NCBI GenBank assembly: GCA_013397075.1
Contig: VWZS01008197.1
Location: 1,117,452 to 1,181,451, forward strand
Origin: Rhabdornis inornatus
Taxonomy: Eukaryota > Chordata > Aves > Passeriformes > Rhabdornithidae
DNA: 64,000 bases
Direction of reading: 5' to 3'
A program made the translations under genes and the position numbers. Below are positions 24,201 to 34,500 of the stretch, piece after piece. The notes under the pieces are model-generated. The model ran no database searches. It was not told the DNA's origin and worked only from the letters and a program-made list of their open reading frames with translations. How positions within the stretch are numbered: position 1 is the first letter of the stretch; each line of letters opens with the position of its first letter.

Positions 24201-27169
24201 TATTAAACCCTGCATATTTCTGAAGCTTAAATTTTTACCCTTAGGACTTTCTTCTTCAGCTGCAAGAAATCAAAAATGCATAAACTTATTCCAGTAGAAA
24301 GGATGGGTTATAAATTTGATCTCACTCATTCATTTGCTTTAAAATGCTTTAACAGATGCTAAATTTTAAACCTCATTCTCAAATTCAACCCCAGGGCAGA
24401 GCCAGAGTGTTTACTGAAGCAGGAGGTTATATCCACTCATCTTCCCCCTCCTATTCAAACCTCTGATTTCCTCTTTCTCTCTCCCCACTCCTTCTATACT
24501 TGTATTCATCTTCCACATCTTTGTTCTTGGCTGGTCTTGGAAGGGAAATGAGTCACATTTTTGGAACTACCTAAACTCAGTTTTGAACTGAACCTTACAG
24601 CTAACACAAAATGTGCCAGAAAACTACTAGTGATGGCAGCAGCTGAAACATGCATTATAAAATAGAAAAAGTTTTGCCTTCCACTCTTTCCTGGAGTGCT
24701 CCATCATGCTTTTCTGCAAGTGGGCAAGGTGCTGGCCTAAAAGCAGCAGGGCAGGTGTGGGAGGCTGGGAGAATCCATGGAAAAGTGCATGAGTGGTCAT
24801 GTTGGAAGTGGTAAAGAGAGTCCTTAAGAAACCACTGTGAATTTCACCAAAATTCCTGGTAACCTCACTTCCCCAAGAACACACAGAGAAGAGGGAACAG
24901 GCTCTGGGCCTAGAGTTTGTCTATGCTGTGAATGCAAAGACTTATAAAGATTTATGGCTCATACTCTAAACTGTTGGATGCTTAAGACTCCTTCTGGTAT
25001 TTTATATTCCTGACCAGCGTAGTTTTTACTTAATGTGTTTAGCCTTTCATCATGGAATAACTAATTCAAAAGTCAAATGCTCACTTATTGGATTTCAGTT
25101 CCATCATTTGTTGTTTCATGTCTTCTGAGGATTTTGTTAAAGCTCTTGATAAAAAGTTCATGCTATTTTCCTTTTGATACTTGACTGCATTTAATGAAGT
25201 TGCAACAAGGAATGTGTTGAAAGGACATGCATCTTCAGCTATTGTTGCTTTGTGTTTTCCATTCCTTTCATTTAGGATAAAATACTATTATTTATTCTTT
25301 TTTTTAAGCACATTTATTTATGTTGTGCTTATACAAAATCAAGAATAGCTGAAAATACGAGGGAGATAAAATTTTAAGCACAGAAGAAAGGAATTAAATT
25401 GTGCAAATGCTAGAATTTTAAATTGTTACTGGAAAAAAAAAAGGTTTAAAAAACCCAGAAGTAGTAATATTTTTCTGCTTATTTCCCATAGTGGGAGCTA
25501 TGTATTATATATCAACATATACAGTTTAGATGAATCTCCAACCTGGAAACCCACAGGAAATTGAACTTATTTTACAAAACCCTCAAATGTTTGTGGTTTT
25601 TAATTTTTTTTCATTTTGTTATTTTTTAAACTACAATACAGTAATTATTCTCCTTATCTGTAGTTAGCCTCAGAATTATTGTAAACAAAAGCATCAGCAG
25701 AAATCTGTCATTGGCTCCAGAAGAATCCACATGAATTTATCTCCTGAAACTCTAAGCAGAGGTTAATGAACGAACAGTCCTTGAACCTATATTGTATCTT
25801 GAGCATACTTGGAAACGAGGGAGATCTGCAAAACAGCAGAACACAAGGAAACAGCTTCCAAAGGGACTCAGAAAATTCCTCTGCCAAACCAACAATCCTC
25901 ATGACCAAAAGTTACACCAAGTCCAGCTGTAATGAAGGAACATGGCATCACTAATGACAAACTTCTTCCTACTGAGATTTCTGTGGAGCCTTGTGACACT
26001 TCAAGCCAGTGATTTCAGCAATAAATAGGTTATGTACTTGTGCATTATCACAGCAATGATCACTTGTAAGAATAAGTCAGGGACCTAAGGCACTACTCAC
26101 TGGCAAAACAATTTTTTTACAAAGCATGACTAGTGAGATGACAATGCAGAATTTTGCTTTTATAGCTAAGTTCTATGCATATATCCTTCCCTTCAGTGCT
26201 GTTATCTCAAATTCATACTTTATCTTTAAATGGTTAGCCGTTTATACTTTCAGAAATAAAAAGATACAGTAAAAGAATCAATAAAAGGTGTATCATTTAT
26301 GCCTCTGAGATTTCTATGTATTACAGTTAGAGCTTGTTAATACTTTTTCACTGATAACACTGTAATCCATTAATTTAGCTTTCTGTAGTAATTCTTTTTT
26401 CTAAAACAGATTTTTTTTTTTCTGCAAACTAACCTAATAATCACCAAAGCAGTGAAATTACAGTGTTCTACAACTGGGAGAAATAATATTTGAAACAAAA
26501 CAGACAATGGAAACTTACTCTGTCACTATCTATATGAGATAAGTAAGACTACGTTATAGTTTCAAATAAGAAGTAAAAATATTCGTATTACTTAAAAAAG
26601 CAAAATAACCAAGAAACTTGATTAAATGCTTATAAAATGATATATGAAAACTTTCTGAAATGTGAACCAAAATGTAGCATAAGGAGACAATCAGTACTTG
26701 CTTTAAAACAACACTGCTGTTAAAATCCCCCCAAAAACCTAATGGGGAGACAATCTATTTAAACTCTTGTGGACACAGTCCCTACAGAAAAATGTTTTTA
26801 AATATGTGTGTATATATATATGCAAGAATGCATCTAATAGCAACACATGATAAAATACTGGTTACCTTTAACATAGAAAAAGTGAATTACCACTCAAAAT
26901 AGAGCACCAAAAGAGTTTTGAAGCCAACCCACTTTTCTGTGTCATATACCCTTGCTCAGAGCAGGGCTTACTAATGGAGGTGGAGAGAGAGAAAAAAAAT
27001 CAGTATATTAGCATGAACAGTGGTACATGTTACAAAATAGGATGAAATTATATTTGAAAAGTCAGTAGGAAGAGAGCATTACCACAGTGATTCCGTGGAC
27101 TGGATTAATAAAGACTGATTTCTTACTTTCCCTTGTAGTACAAGGATGGGGAGACAACAAAGAAACTTG
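21201..27169. other. About 6 kb of mostly unique DNA, no gene called
   Basis: No transposon with a clear identity was seen beyond possible further decay of the CR1 relic up to about 21.7 kb. A 42-bp exon-like segment at 22082-22123 is discussed as a finding. Short (TA)n runs occur near 26805-26822. The remaining sequence is ordinary AT-rich DNA. Frames at 24627-24884 and 25708-25954 have no recognisable content. Confidence 0.5.
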
Positions 27170-27480
27170 GGAGGTAACAGATTCAAAGCAGTGTAAAGGG
27201 AGATGGTGCTTGTACAATGTGGGAAAGCATTGCAGCAGCTTTTTCCAGGGTGCTATGGGTGCTTAAGGTTCAGCTGAATTCAAAGAAAAAGTCAATACAT
27301 TATTATAAGACATAGTGGTTGAAGGGTATTAAATACAGAAAAAAAATTCACTGGTTGTGGAAGTCTCAATCACGTACTGGAAGAACACCTTGCCAAAGTA
27401 TCATTAAATGGAACCTCTGGAGATTTTCTACCTGGGGGCCTAATCAACCTGTTTCAAGAGGAGTGTAGAAGACATAGCTC
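27170..27480 (+). mobile_element. Possible very old CR1/L3-like LINE 3' end
   Basis: The string GCTGAATTCAAAGAAAAAGT, followed after a short gap by GGTTGAAGGGTATTAAATACAG, resembles the ancient amniote CR1/L3 3' region. That region reads approximately GGATTCAAGAAAAGATTAGAC and later GGCTATTAAACACAG. The following block with CTGGAAGAACACCTTG also fits loosely. Similarity is low and comes from memory of the family, so this is a tentative call. A profile search with an ancient-repeat library would settle it. Confidence 0.35.
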
Positions 27481-28244
27481 CAAATCAAATACAGCATGAC
27501 TAAAAATATTCTTGTGTTTAGAATAATACTGTAAGTAAGTCTCATTTCATAGGCATATTTTTAAGTTTTAAAACAGAGGAGTGCACTGTCCCTTGTTTCT
27601 TTTCAGTACAGATGAAAGTAAAGTCACATTTCCTGAGTTAAATCATAACCAAAAGAACAAAAGCAACCTTGTTTTGTTTGGAGACTTTGGTTGCTTGGAA
27701 GCACTGGAGAGCTGAGATACTTGACTAAGACAGCAAAATTCATGGTTCATTATATCTCCTCCATGCCACTGTGACAGCTCAGTCATACGTCTTTAAATCT
27801 GCAAGCAAGAAAAATAAGTAGTTTTGTGAGTAGTGAAATTTAAGAAGCTCACCTTCCTGTGTCTTCTCGTTTTATTTCTAAATCTTCCCCAGTCTGTCAG
27901 GTTTTTTTCTTTTCAGTGGGGCATTCACACTTCCAGTGTAGAATCTGGTGTCTGATAAGGCAGTTGAGCTGGTGTGACAGTCTTTATCAAAACATATGGG
28001 TTCACAAAACTGTTTTGGAAAGATGCTCTAGAATTTAAGGTGAAGGAAGCAAACAGGTTTACATAGGAAAAATTCTGAAATTCAGTCTATGTCTCTATGT
28101 TGCTTTTTGTGGGGTTTTGTTTGCTTGTTGGTTGGTTTGGTTGGGTTTTTTTTCTCTATGATAGCTGGCAAAATATCCTGGGCCTAATTTCCCAGGACTA
28201 GAAGCATGGTGTCATCTCCCAAAACAAAAAGCTATGGTAAAGCT
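27481..28244. other. Unique DNA with a G/T-rich patch, no gene seen
   Basis: Mostly ordinary sequence. The patch at 28105-28153 is strongly G/T-rich on the plus strand and holds the G-quadruplex-like 15-mer annotated separately. Confidence 0.55.
28130..28144 (+). other. Two-quartet G-quadruplex motif resembling the thrombin aptamer
   Basis: GGTTGGTTTGGTTGG has four GG pairs with TT, TTT and TT loops. The well-known thrombin-binding DNA aptamer is GGTTGGTGTGGTTGG, and the sequence here differs only at the centre of the middle loop. Folding is plausible by family knowledge. Any biological role is unknown, and a chance origin within a G/T-rich tract is likely. Confidence 0.6.
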
Positions 28245-28380
28245 GCGCATAGGTCAGTGAACAGGAAAAATCTGTGGGAAATAATGTCAAAGGCTTTACT
28301 AAGGTCCAGGTAGACAATATCTACAGCCTTTCCATCATCCACTAAGTGGGTCACCCAGTTGTAGAAGGAAATCAGAGGAG
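28245..28380 (-). mobile_element. CR1 LINE ORF2 fragment (reverse-transcriptase motif A), minus strand
   Basis: The reverse complement of 28275-28376 translates without a stop and includes WVTHLVDDGKAVDIV directly followed by YLDLSKAFDIISH. This is the LINE reverse-transcriptase motif A region, with the catalytic Asp in YLD and the diagnostic SKAFD of the CR1/Jockey group. Only about 45 codons are recognisable. No 3' tail is attached, so it is an internal fragment of a broken copy. The retained frame suggests moderate age. Confidence 0.88.
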
Positions 28381-29310
28381 AAAAGATTTTTAAATAGTTA
28401 TATTTTTTAATATATTCATATTTACAGACATATGAACATCATGGAATGGAGTCACATGAGCCTTGCTTACCTACAGTAAGAATATATACACATACATATC
28501 TTTAAATCGGGAGCTCCAGGACAAAGATCTGTTTATGGATTAAACCCATTTTTACTAGGCTGTATGTCCCATTACTGGTATGTAATCTCCTGTCCCAGAT
28601 GAATAAGATAATCAACAGAAGCAGAAAAGTAAAGAATAAAATCTGTGTGTGTGAGAGTGTTTGAAAATCATTCTGTATTTAGGCATGTTGGGAATACTGG
28701 GCAGCGATTTGATTTCACAACACAAGGCTGACAGCAGAGAACTCATTTATCCTTAACACTGAGCACAAAGTAAATATTCAGCCTTGTTGTTTGAATGTTC
28801 TGTCTGGACACACTGCTCACATGCTGTGTCTGACTATAGTGCTTTGACCAAGCTCAGCTACAACTACCAACAAACCTTTGGCTTTTAAATTCCTCTGTCA
28901 TTTTTCTCATTGTATCTTCCCCCAACCCCCTTGGCATGGTTATGGTGGGCTCTGCAGCCCCCTGAACTGAGGGGCATGAGGCTGGGGATGGGATCAGGTC
29001 CTCTCCCAGTCCCAACCTGTGTGATGGCAGTGCTGCAGAGCAGTTTATTCACACCTAGCTGGGGACACACCACGATGCCACCATGAGCAGGTTTGGTTTA
29101 CTGAAGATTTAACAAGTTTTGTGGAAGGGCCTGAACATCCTGGTGTGGTTTGAATGCAAGAGACCCCCTCAACCCTCTGGTCACCTCTGACACTCTCATG
29201 TTGGCACAGCTCTGCGTGGGACTCCCTGTTGCAACCCCAGCTGGGACTGGGATCTGCAGCTCCAGCAGGACTGCAAGCTCCCTCCTCCCTCCCTTCCACC
29301 CTCCTCACAC
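28381..29310. other. Unique DNA becoming GC-richer, no gene seen
   Basis: From about 28900 the sequence is clearly GC-richer than its surroundings, with C-rich runs (CCCCCAACCCCCTTGG, CTCCCTCCTCCCTCCC). Frames of 62-87 codons are open on the minus strand because of composition. None has a recognisable domain, and CpG content does not look like a promoter island. Confidence 0.5.
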
Positions 29311-29400
29311 AGACTGGTAATTAGTGCGAGTGTAGGATTGTATTAATTGCAGCAATTGTCATGTTTAGATTCATGGGTTAATTGGTAATGTCTGGTGTAA
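29311..29400. promoter_or_regulatory. Candidate conserved non-coding element in GC-rich surroundings
   Basis: About 90 bp of sharply different, AT-balanced sequence. It carries several homeodomain-type TAAT/ATTA cores: GGTAATTAGTG, TATTAATTGC and GGGTTAATTGGTAATG. It also has the perfect inverted repeat AATTGC-A-GCAATT (29345-29357). This density of motifs in an otherwise GC-rich patch is typical of conserved enhancers, but conservation cannot be checked here. Confidence 0.25.
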
Positions 29401-29551
29401 CGTTTTCCCCTCTGGATATTTTTGTTCACAGTAATTAACCTCCCCCATCCTGGGGAACATTGCTGCACTCTTCAGCAGCCCCCAGCAAGGTTCCTGGGGG
29501 GATCCCTCCCCAAGGGTGCCATGGTGGGCTCTGTGCTGCAGGGTGAGGATG

Positions 29552-29593
29552 CCCTGGGGCATATCCCATCCACCCTGGGGCATATCCCATCCA
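29552..29593. repeat. Perfect 21-bp tandem duplication
   Basis: Two adjacent identical 21-bp units, each starting CCCTGGGGCATATCCC and ending ATCCA, occupy 29552-29572 and 29573-29593. They cause the repeated GHIPS peptide in a chance 155-codon frame. Because the unit is a multiple of three, it leaves that frame open. Confidence 0.95.
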
Positions 29594-30494
29594 TAGGTTT
29601 GCCTGACATTTCCTCAGGAAGCTCAGGAAAGCAGCAGACATACTCTCTTGCCTTTGATCCAGCAGCTGTAAAGTCACTGCTAGGGATGCACACTTTTAGG
29701 AAGAGGCTGTATTGTTATGGACAGCTCTGCTTTCCTGTTTTTCTGTCATGGCAAATGGAAGTGGAGATGGGACCAGGAGTGCTTTCTGCTTCCCTTCCTG
29801 CAGTATTGATGGTCAACGATGATGAATGTCCCTCTCTGGATGTAGTTGGGATTGGAAAGCAGGAGATGGGGGAAAAAAATCATGTTTGAAAAGGTCAGCT
29901 CAGCATTCCAGCATGGCTTGCTGTCTACCCTGTAATGGGATCTATAAAGACAGATTTGCTCTTCCCACATTTCCAAACCTACTCCCTCTTCCCAGTGTGG
30001 GGTACATCCCTGAGCAGCATACGCTCAGTGGCTGGAGAGCCAACCCTTCAGCCAGCAGGTCTACCTGGGCGATCGTTCTATACCGCTAACAAGGATTTGG
30101 ATTTTACTACATTTCCTCCCACTGGGCACAAACCAGGACTGTAACTATGGCAGGAGAATGGATAAGGCAGGATGCTGTGGCTGACAGCTCTGAGAGTAAA
30201 ACATCCTTTGGCATTCCTTGTGTTTCTAACCTCAGCCCGGGTGAAAGGCTGGGGTTTTTAAAGGTGGTGAACAGGGACCACTACAGGGCTTTATTGCTCT
30301 TCAGTTCCAATCAAATGGGGGAACATCTGCTGAAAGCCCCAACTCAACCTGAGAAAAGCACAACTTGCTTCGTTTTCTAATTGCAGCTTTATCCATTTTC
30401 TGTTGTAAATTGGAGATAAGGTGAAAAATCAGAGCAGAAGCTGCAATGGTATGGGCCAGGTATGCATCAGTGAGGGCTGCAGTTCACAGAATTC
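29594..30494. other. GC-richer unique DNA, no gene called
   Basis: It contains the end of the longest open frame of the window (29422-29889) and overlapping frames on both strands. No signal peptide, domain, promoter or splice pattern was found. The sequence grades into the 10-bp-period array after about 30490. Confidence 0.5.
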
Positions 30495-31262
30495 CAGAAA
30501 ATCCCATCAAAATAGCCCAAAAATCAGAATAGTCCCAAAATCCCATAAAAATAGCTGAAAAGTCCTCAAAATCCCATCAAAATGGCTCCAAAATCAGCAC
30601 AAATGCCACCAAATCCATGCAAATCCACACTAGAACATCCTAAAATATCCCCAAATTTCCCCAACATTCCATCAAACATAACAAAATTCCTCCAAAATAC
30701 TCTAAATTCCCACCAGAATGCACCCACATGGGCAAAAAAAAATACATCCAAAATCTTCCAACATCCATGTGAATTCACGTAAACTCTTGCAAAAAAATCC
30801 CAAAATATCCCAAGAATCCCATAAAATTCCCACCAAAATGTCCCTAAATCACCCTAAACGTAGACAAAGGACTTGAAGAATCACACATATTCCCTCAAAT
30901 CTATCTTAAATATTCTCAAATTCACATAAAACCCTCATTTCACTCAAAAATCCTACAAAATCTTGAATTCCACTCAAAATACCACAAATCCAACTAAAAT
31001 CAACAAAAGTAATGCAAAATTTACACAGATCTGCCAAAAATATCCCAAAATTCATTAAAAATGTGTGAAAATTCCCCAAATCTCTCCCCAAGTTCACATA
31101 AGATGCCTCCAAATTCACATCAAATCTACACATAATTCCCCTAAATCATGAACATTTCAACCAACTCCCCAAATGTCCCCAAATATCTCAAAATCCCATG
31201 AAAACCACCCAAATACCCTAAAGTCACTAAAATTTTTCCCAATCCCCTCAAATTCACCCCCT
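30495..31262. repeat. Degenerate A/C-rich array, period about 10 bp, with phased A-runs
   Basis: The plus strand consists of short A-runs alternating with C-rich pieces, roughly CCMAYMAAAAT. ATCCCATCAAAAT occurs at 30501 and 30571, with ATCCCATAAAAAT between them at 30540. In the stretch 30908-31019 the A-runs start at 30908, 30918, 30928, 30946, 30957, 30976, 30986, 30996, 31005 and 31016. The spacings are therefore near 10 or near 20 bp. The plus strand is very poor in G. It is a diverged minisatellite, and the many small open frames on both strands are its by-products. Similar GATTTTGGGG-like arrays occur in bird genomes by general knowledge. Confidence 0.85.
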
Positions 31263-31310
31263 TTCCCCCCCACATCCCAATTTGGGTTCTAAAAATCAAG
31301 ATTTCAGCCT

Positions 31311-31580
31311 TTTAACCGGTTGGATTCAGTATGAACAAGATGAACCAGTCAAACTGAGTTTGAACTGGTTGGAACTGGTTTGATCGGTTTAATCTGGTTT
31401 GATTGGGATTGGATTCAGTTTTAACCAGTTTGGAATTGCTTGGATCAGGTTTGAACTGGTGGGATCTGGTTATACCCTGTCCAATCCAGTTTGATCCTGT
31501 TCAAACTGGTTTGATCTGGTTTGAGCAAGGGAGATCTCATTAGAACTGGATTGAGCTGGTTGGAATCGGTTGGAACTGGG
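31311..31580. repeat. Decanucleotide minisatellite in strict 10-bp register, about 27 units
   Basis: Split into tens, the sequence reads TGAACTGGTT, GGAACTGGTT, TGATCGGTTT, AATCTGGTTT and so on, ending TTGAGCTGGT, TGGAATCGGT, TGGAACTGGG. The consensus is close to TTTGAWCTGG. Units are diverged, yet the 10-bp spacing is held from about 31311 to 31580 with almost no insertions or deletions. The plus strand is G/T-rich and C-poor, opposite to the array before it. Confidence 0.92.
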
Positions 31581-34500
31581 AATAAAAAGTGAACATGCCT
31601 GGAGCAAATAAAAAATACTCTTAGTAAGATTGAGCTATAAATGCATTTAAGTGATTGATTTTCACTATGTGTTTACCATCTAATCAAACAGGCTGCTCAT
31701 TAAAAAATATGTGTCCCAGGAGTCCAGCTCTCCATCCGAAATGCCAACAAACACACCTTGGCACAAATGCCAAGTGACAAATAAAAAAAAGAGATTAACC
31801 CTCTAAATAGCATTTAATGAGGTTTAAATGACAAAAAAGAAACAAAGTAGTAGTGGGAGAAGGTCAGGAAGAAAAGTCAGGTAAATCTCCATCTGGCTTT
31901 AGTACACAAAAGAAAAATAACAGGTAAACAGATATTCAGCAATGGAGGTGGGAGTATCAGCGAGCTGGAGGACAGAAGTTGGTTGGACAGCGGGAAACAT
32001 CTGAGCTGTTTGTGTTTGGTGTAAATGAAACAGAGAAATGAAATATCATTTTAAGATGGAAAAGCAGAAACTAAAGTAACAGAACTATAATCAAGCTCTC
32101 TAAGATTTGGCTTAATTGGTTAACATCAGCAAACATTGGATTTTTGCTGGGCTTGACTGTTTCTGAGGATACCTTTTTCATTATTATAATTTCTGGACAA
32201 TACAGCACTAAATGTAGACTTCTAGAGAGAAAGTTCTGAGTCTCTAAAGCTGTCCAAGGAAAGAAAGGCTAAAGCCACACAGAAATTACAGTCACTAATA
32301 AGCATCAGCCTTCAAACCTTGGGTTTACACATAATTTTAAAGAAAAAAATACAAAATTTAATCCTTAATTTAATAGCTTAATTATAACGCAAATGTCAAA
32401 GCTTATATGCACTAGAAAGTAAAATGTGGAAGTAACAGAAATGGAGCAACTAGACTGACTAATTAATGCTAAGTACAATTATAAAGTGCAGGTATTTCAG
32501 GATGTAGTAGTAAACAGACCACCAAATAGCTGCTGAGTCAGCAAGAGATGATTCTCTGCTATTTTTAGATGAGGTTTTGGTAAGTGGCAAGGATAGAAAA
32601 GGAAAGCTGATTGCAGAAAATAACCTTGAATGCAGTGATCATGAGTTAATTCAATTTAAACGGAGATTAATAAATTATGGTTTTCTATTTCAAAAACACG
32701 GACTTTTGGATAGCAGAGTCATCTGAGCTGCACTGATGACTGAATGCAGGAAGTTCAGAACTCCTCTTAGCCAAAAAGTGAAAGAAAAAATGTGGGATTC
32801 ATGCCCTAAGGACAAAGTAAAACTCCCAACACAAAGGGTCTTCTCCCACTTGCACCGATTTGAGTAGCTACATCAAATGCCATGAGCACCAAAGATGTAA
32901 CGTACCCACAACAGTTCTGTGTTTGCAGTGCTCCCTGTTCATTTGTATTCATTCATCTTAGAATGGCAAGATTCACCCTCAGAAAGCCCAAGATCTCTGT
33001 ACCCTATAAATAGACTGTTCTTTTCTTAATATTAAAAAGCCTGATCCTGGCAGATGTGTTGATGAGGCAGAGTGCCAGTGTTTGAAAAACACTTGGTATT
33101 CATCATTACCCAGATTATTGTGTCCTTGCATACTCACAAAGTAGTGGATGTTGAAAATATTCTCATGACTGACCACAAAGAAAGAATTTTTCCACTTCAA
33201 TATATGAGACAGAAACAAAATGTCTGGAAACCATCTCTGGGCTGCACAGATTTTCCCATGTTCCAGCTGTTGCCATGAGACCTCTGGAATAACTGACCAC
33301 ATGCCAAAAATTCTCAAAACCCACTAATAGGCTAAAGATGAATGGAAAAACTTGCTCTAAACAAATACATTATTAGCAGATGGAACATCACAAATCAGTA
33401 ACAGAAGATGATGGTAGCTTCTAAATGAGCTCATTTATATTGTATCAGTTTGCTCTGGGAAATTCTGTCATTTATCTGCCTGCCATGTGAAGATCTAAAT
33501 GTGTCAGAAATACCATTTGTGCCTACCTGACACAAATGTATACACAGCCAGAAGTGACATTGCAGTAAAGGCCTTGATTTCTTGATTTTTTAAATCAGAG
33601 ACCATAAAGGTAAAAACCTGAATTACTGGACAATTAGTAGGCTGAATTAAAGAAGAACAGAAAGTAGAGGAACATATTTAGCCATTATCAGAGAAGTAGG
33701 AAAAAACATTGGTTTGAAACGAGACACAAATTTATGTTATTGTTTTTCCATAAGTTCTCATTCATTGCTGCTGCTGTTTTGAGGAAGCACTGTTTTGGGT
33801 CACGAAATTTTTGTCATTATCAAAGAAAAGACAAATATGTTCACATGGAAGTGGACAAACTATGTGCCAAAAATGGCATCCAAAACAAGGGAGTTTGTTT
33901 ATCTTCACATAAAAAGAGGGACATTTCAGTACAGTTTTGTATTTCTCCCAAATGGTCACAATGTTAAATTCTGTATAAATTTGTAGAAACATTTCAAAGC
34001 CCAGGTATCAGTTCAAGATCAAACAGAATTACTGTCCTCTGAAAATCGCAAAATTAAGACACAATTACTTTTTCTGTTATTAGATTATGCTGACATAATA
34101 TCAATAACAGTAAATGTGAACCTAAATATATTAATACAGCTGATACATCTTACTGTTACATCCATAAGTGACTGTGTCCAAACTTCAATATATCAGATTG
34201 ATAAAATATCAGTGACTAAACCAGCACTGATCCTCTCTCTTGTAACTATAAACCTGTATTTGAACTGAAACCTTCTCATAATTCACTGACTTCTCCCAGG
34301 CAGTGACTTTTAAATAAAAAAAAAAAAGACAAATAAATAAATGCTACAGACTTTAATACCATCTATTTAATTCCATACTAAAGTTGCATGCCAAGTAGCC
34401 TTGATTTTTTTTTTTATTGTAGATGTATTTACAGGTCTTGTCATATAGTTTACCATAATTTTAATAAATTATGCTAAAATATCATGTTACTTGCTTTCAA

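Noticed and set aside
29422..29889. Longest open frame (155 codons, plus strand)
   Set aside because: It lies in a GC-richer patch where frames are also open on the other strand, and it contains a recent 21-bp tandem duplication. There is no domain, signal peptide, promoter or splice context.
30566..31133. Periodic W/F/G-rich and N/P/K-rich open frames
   Set aside because: They are translations of the 10-bp-period array. The peptide periodicity comes from the DNA repeat.
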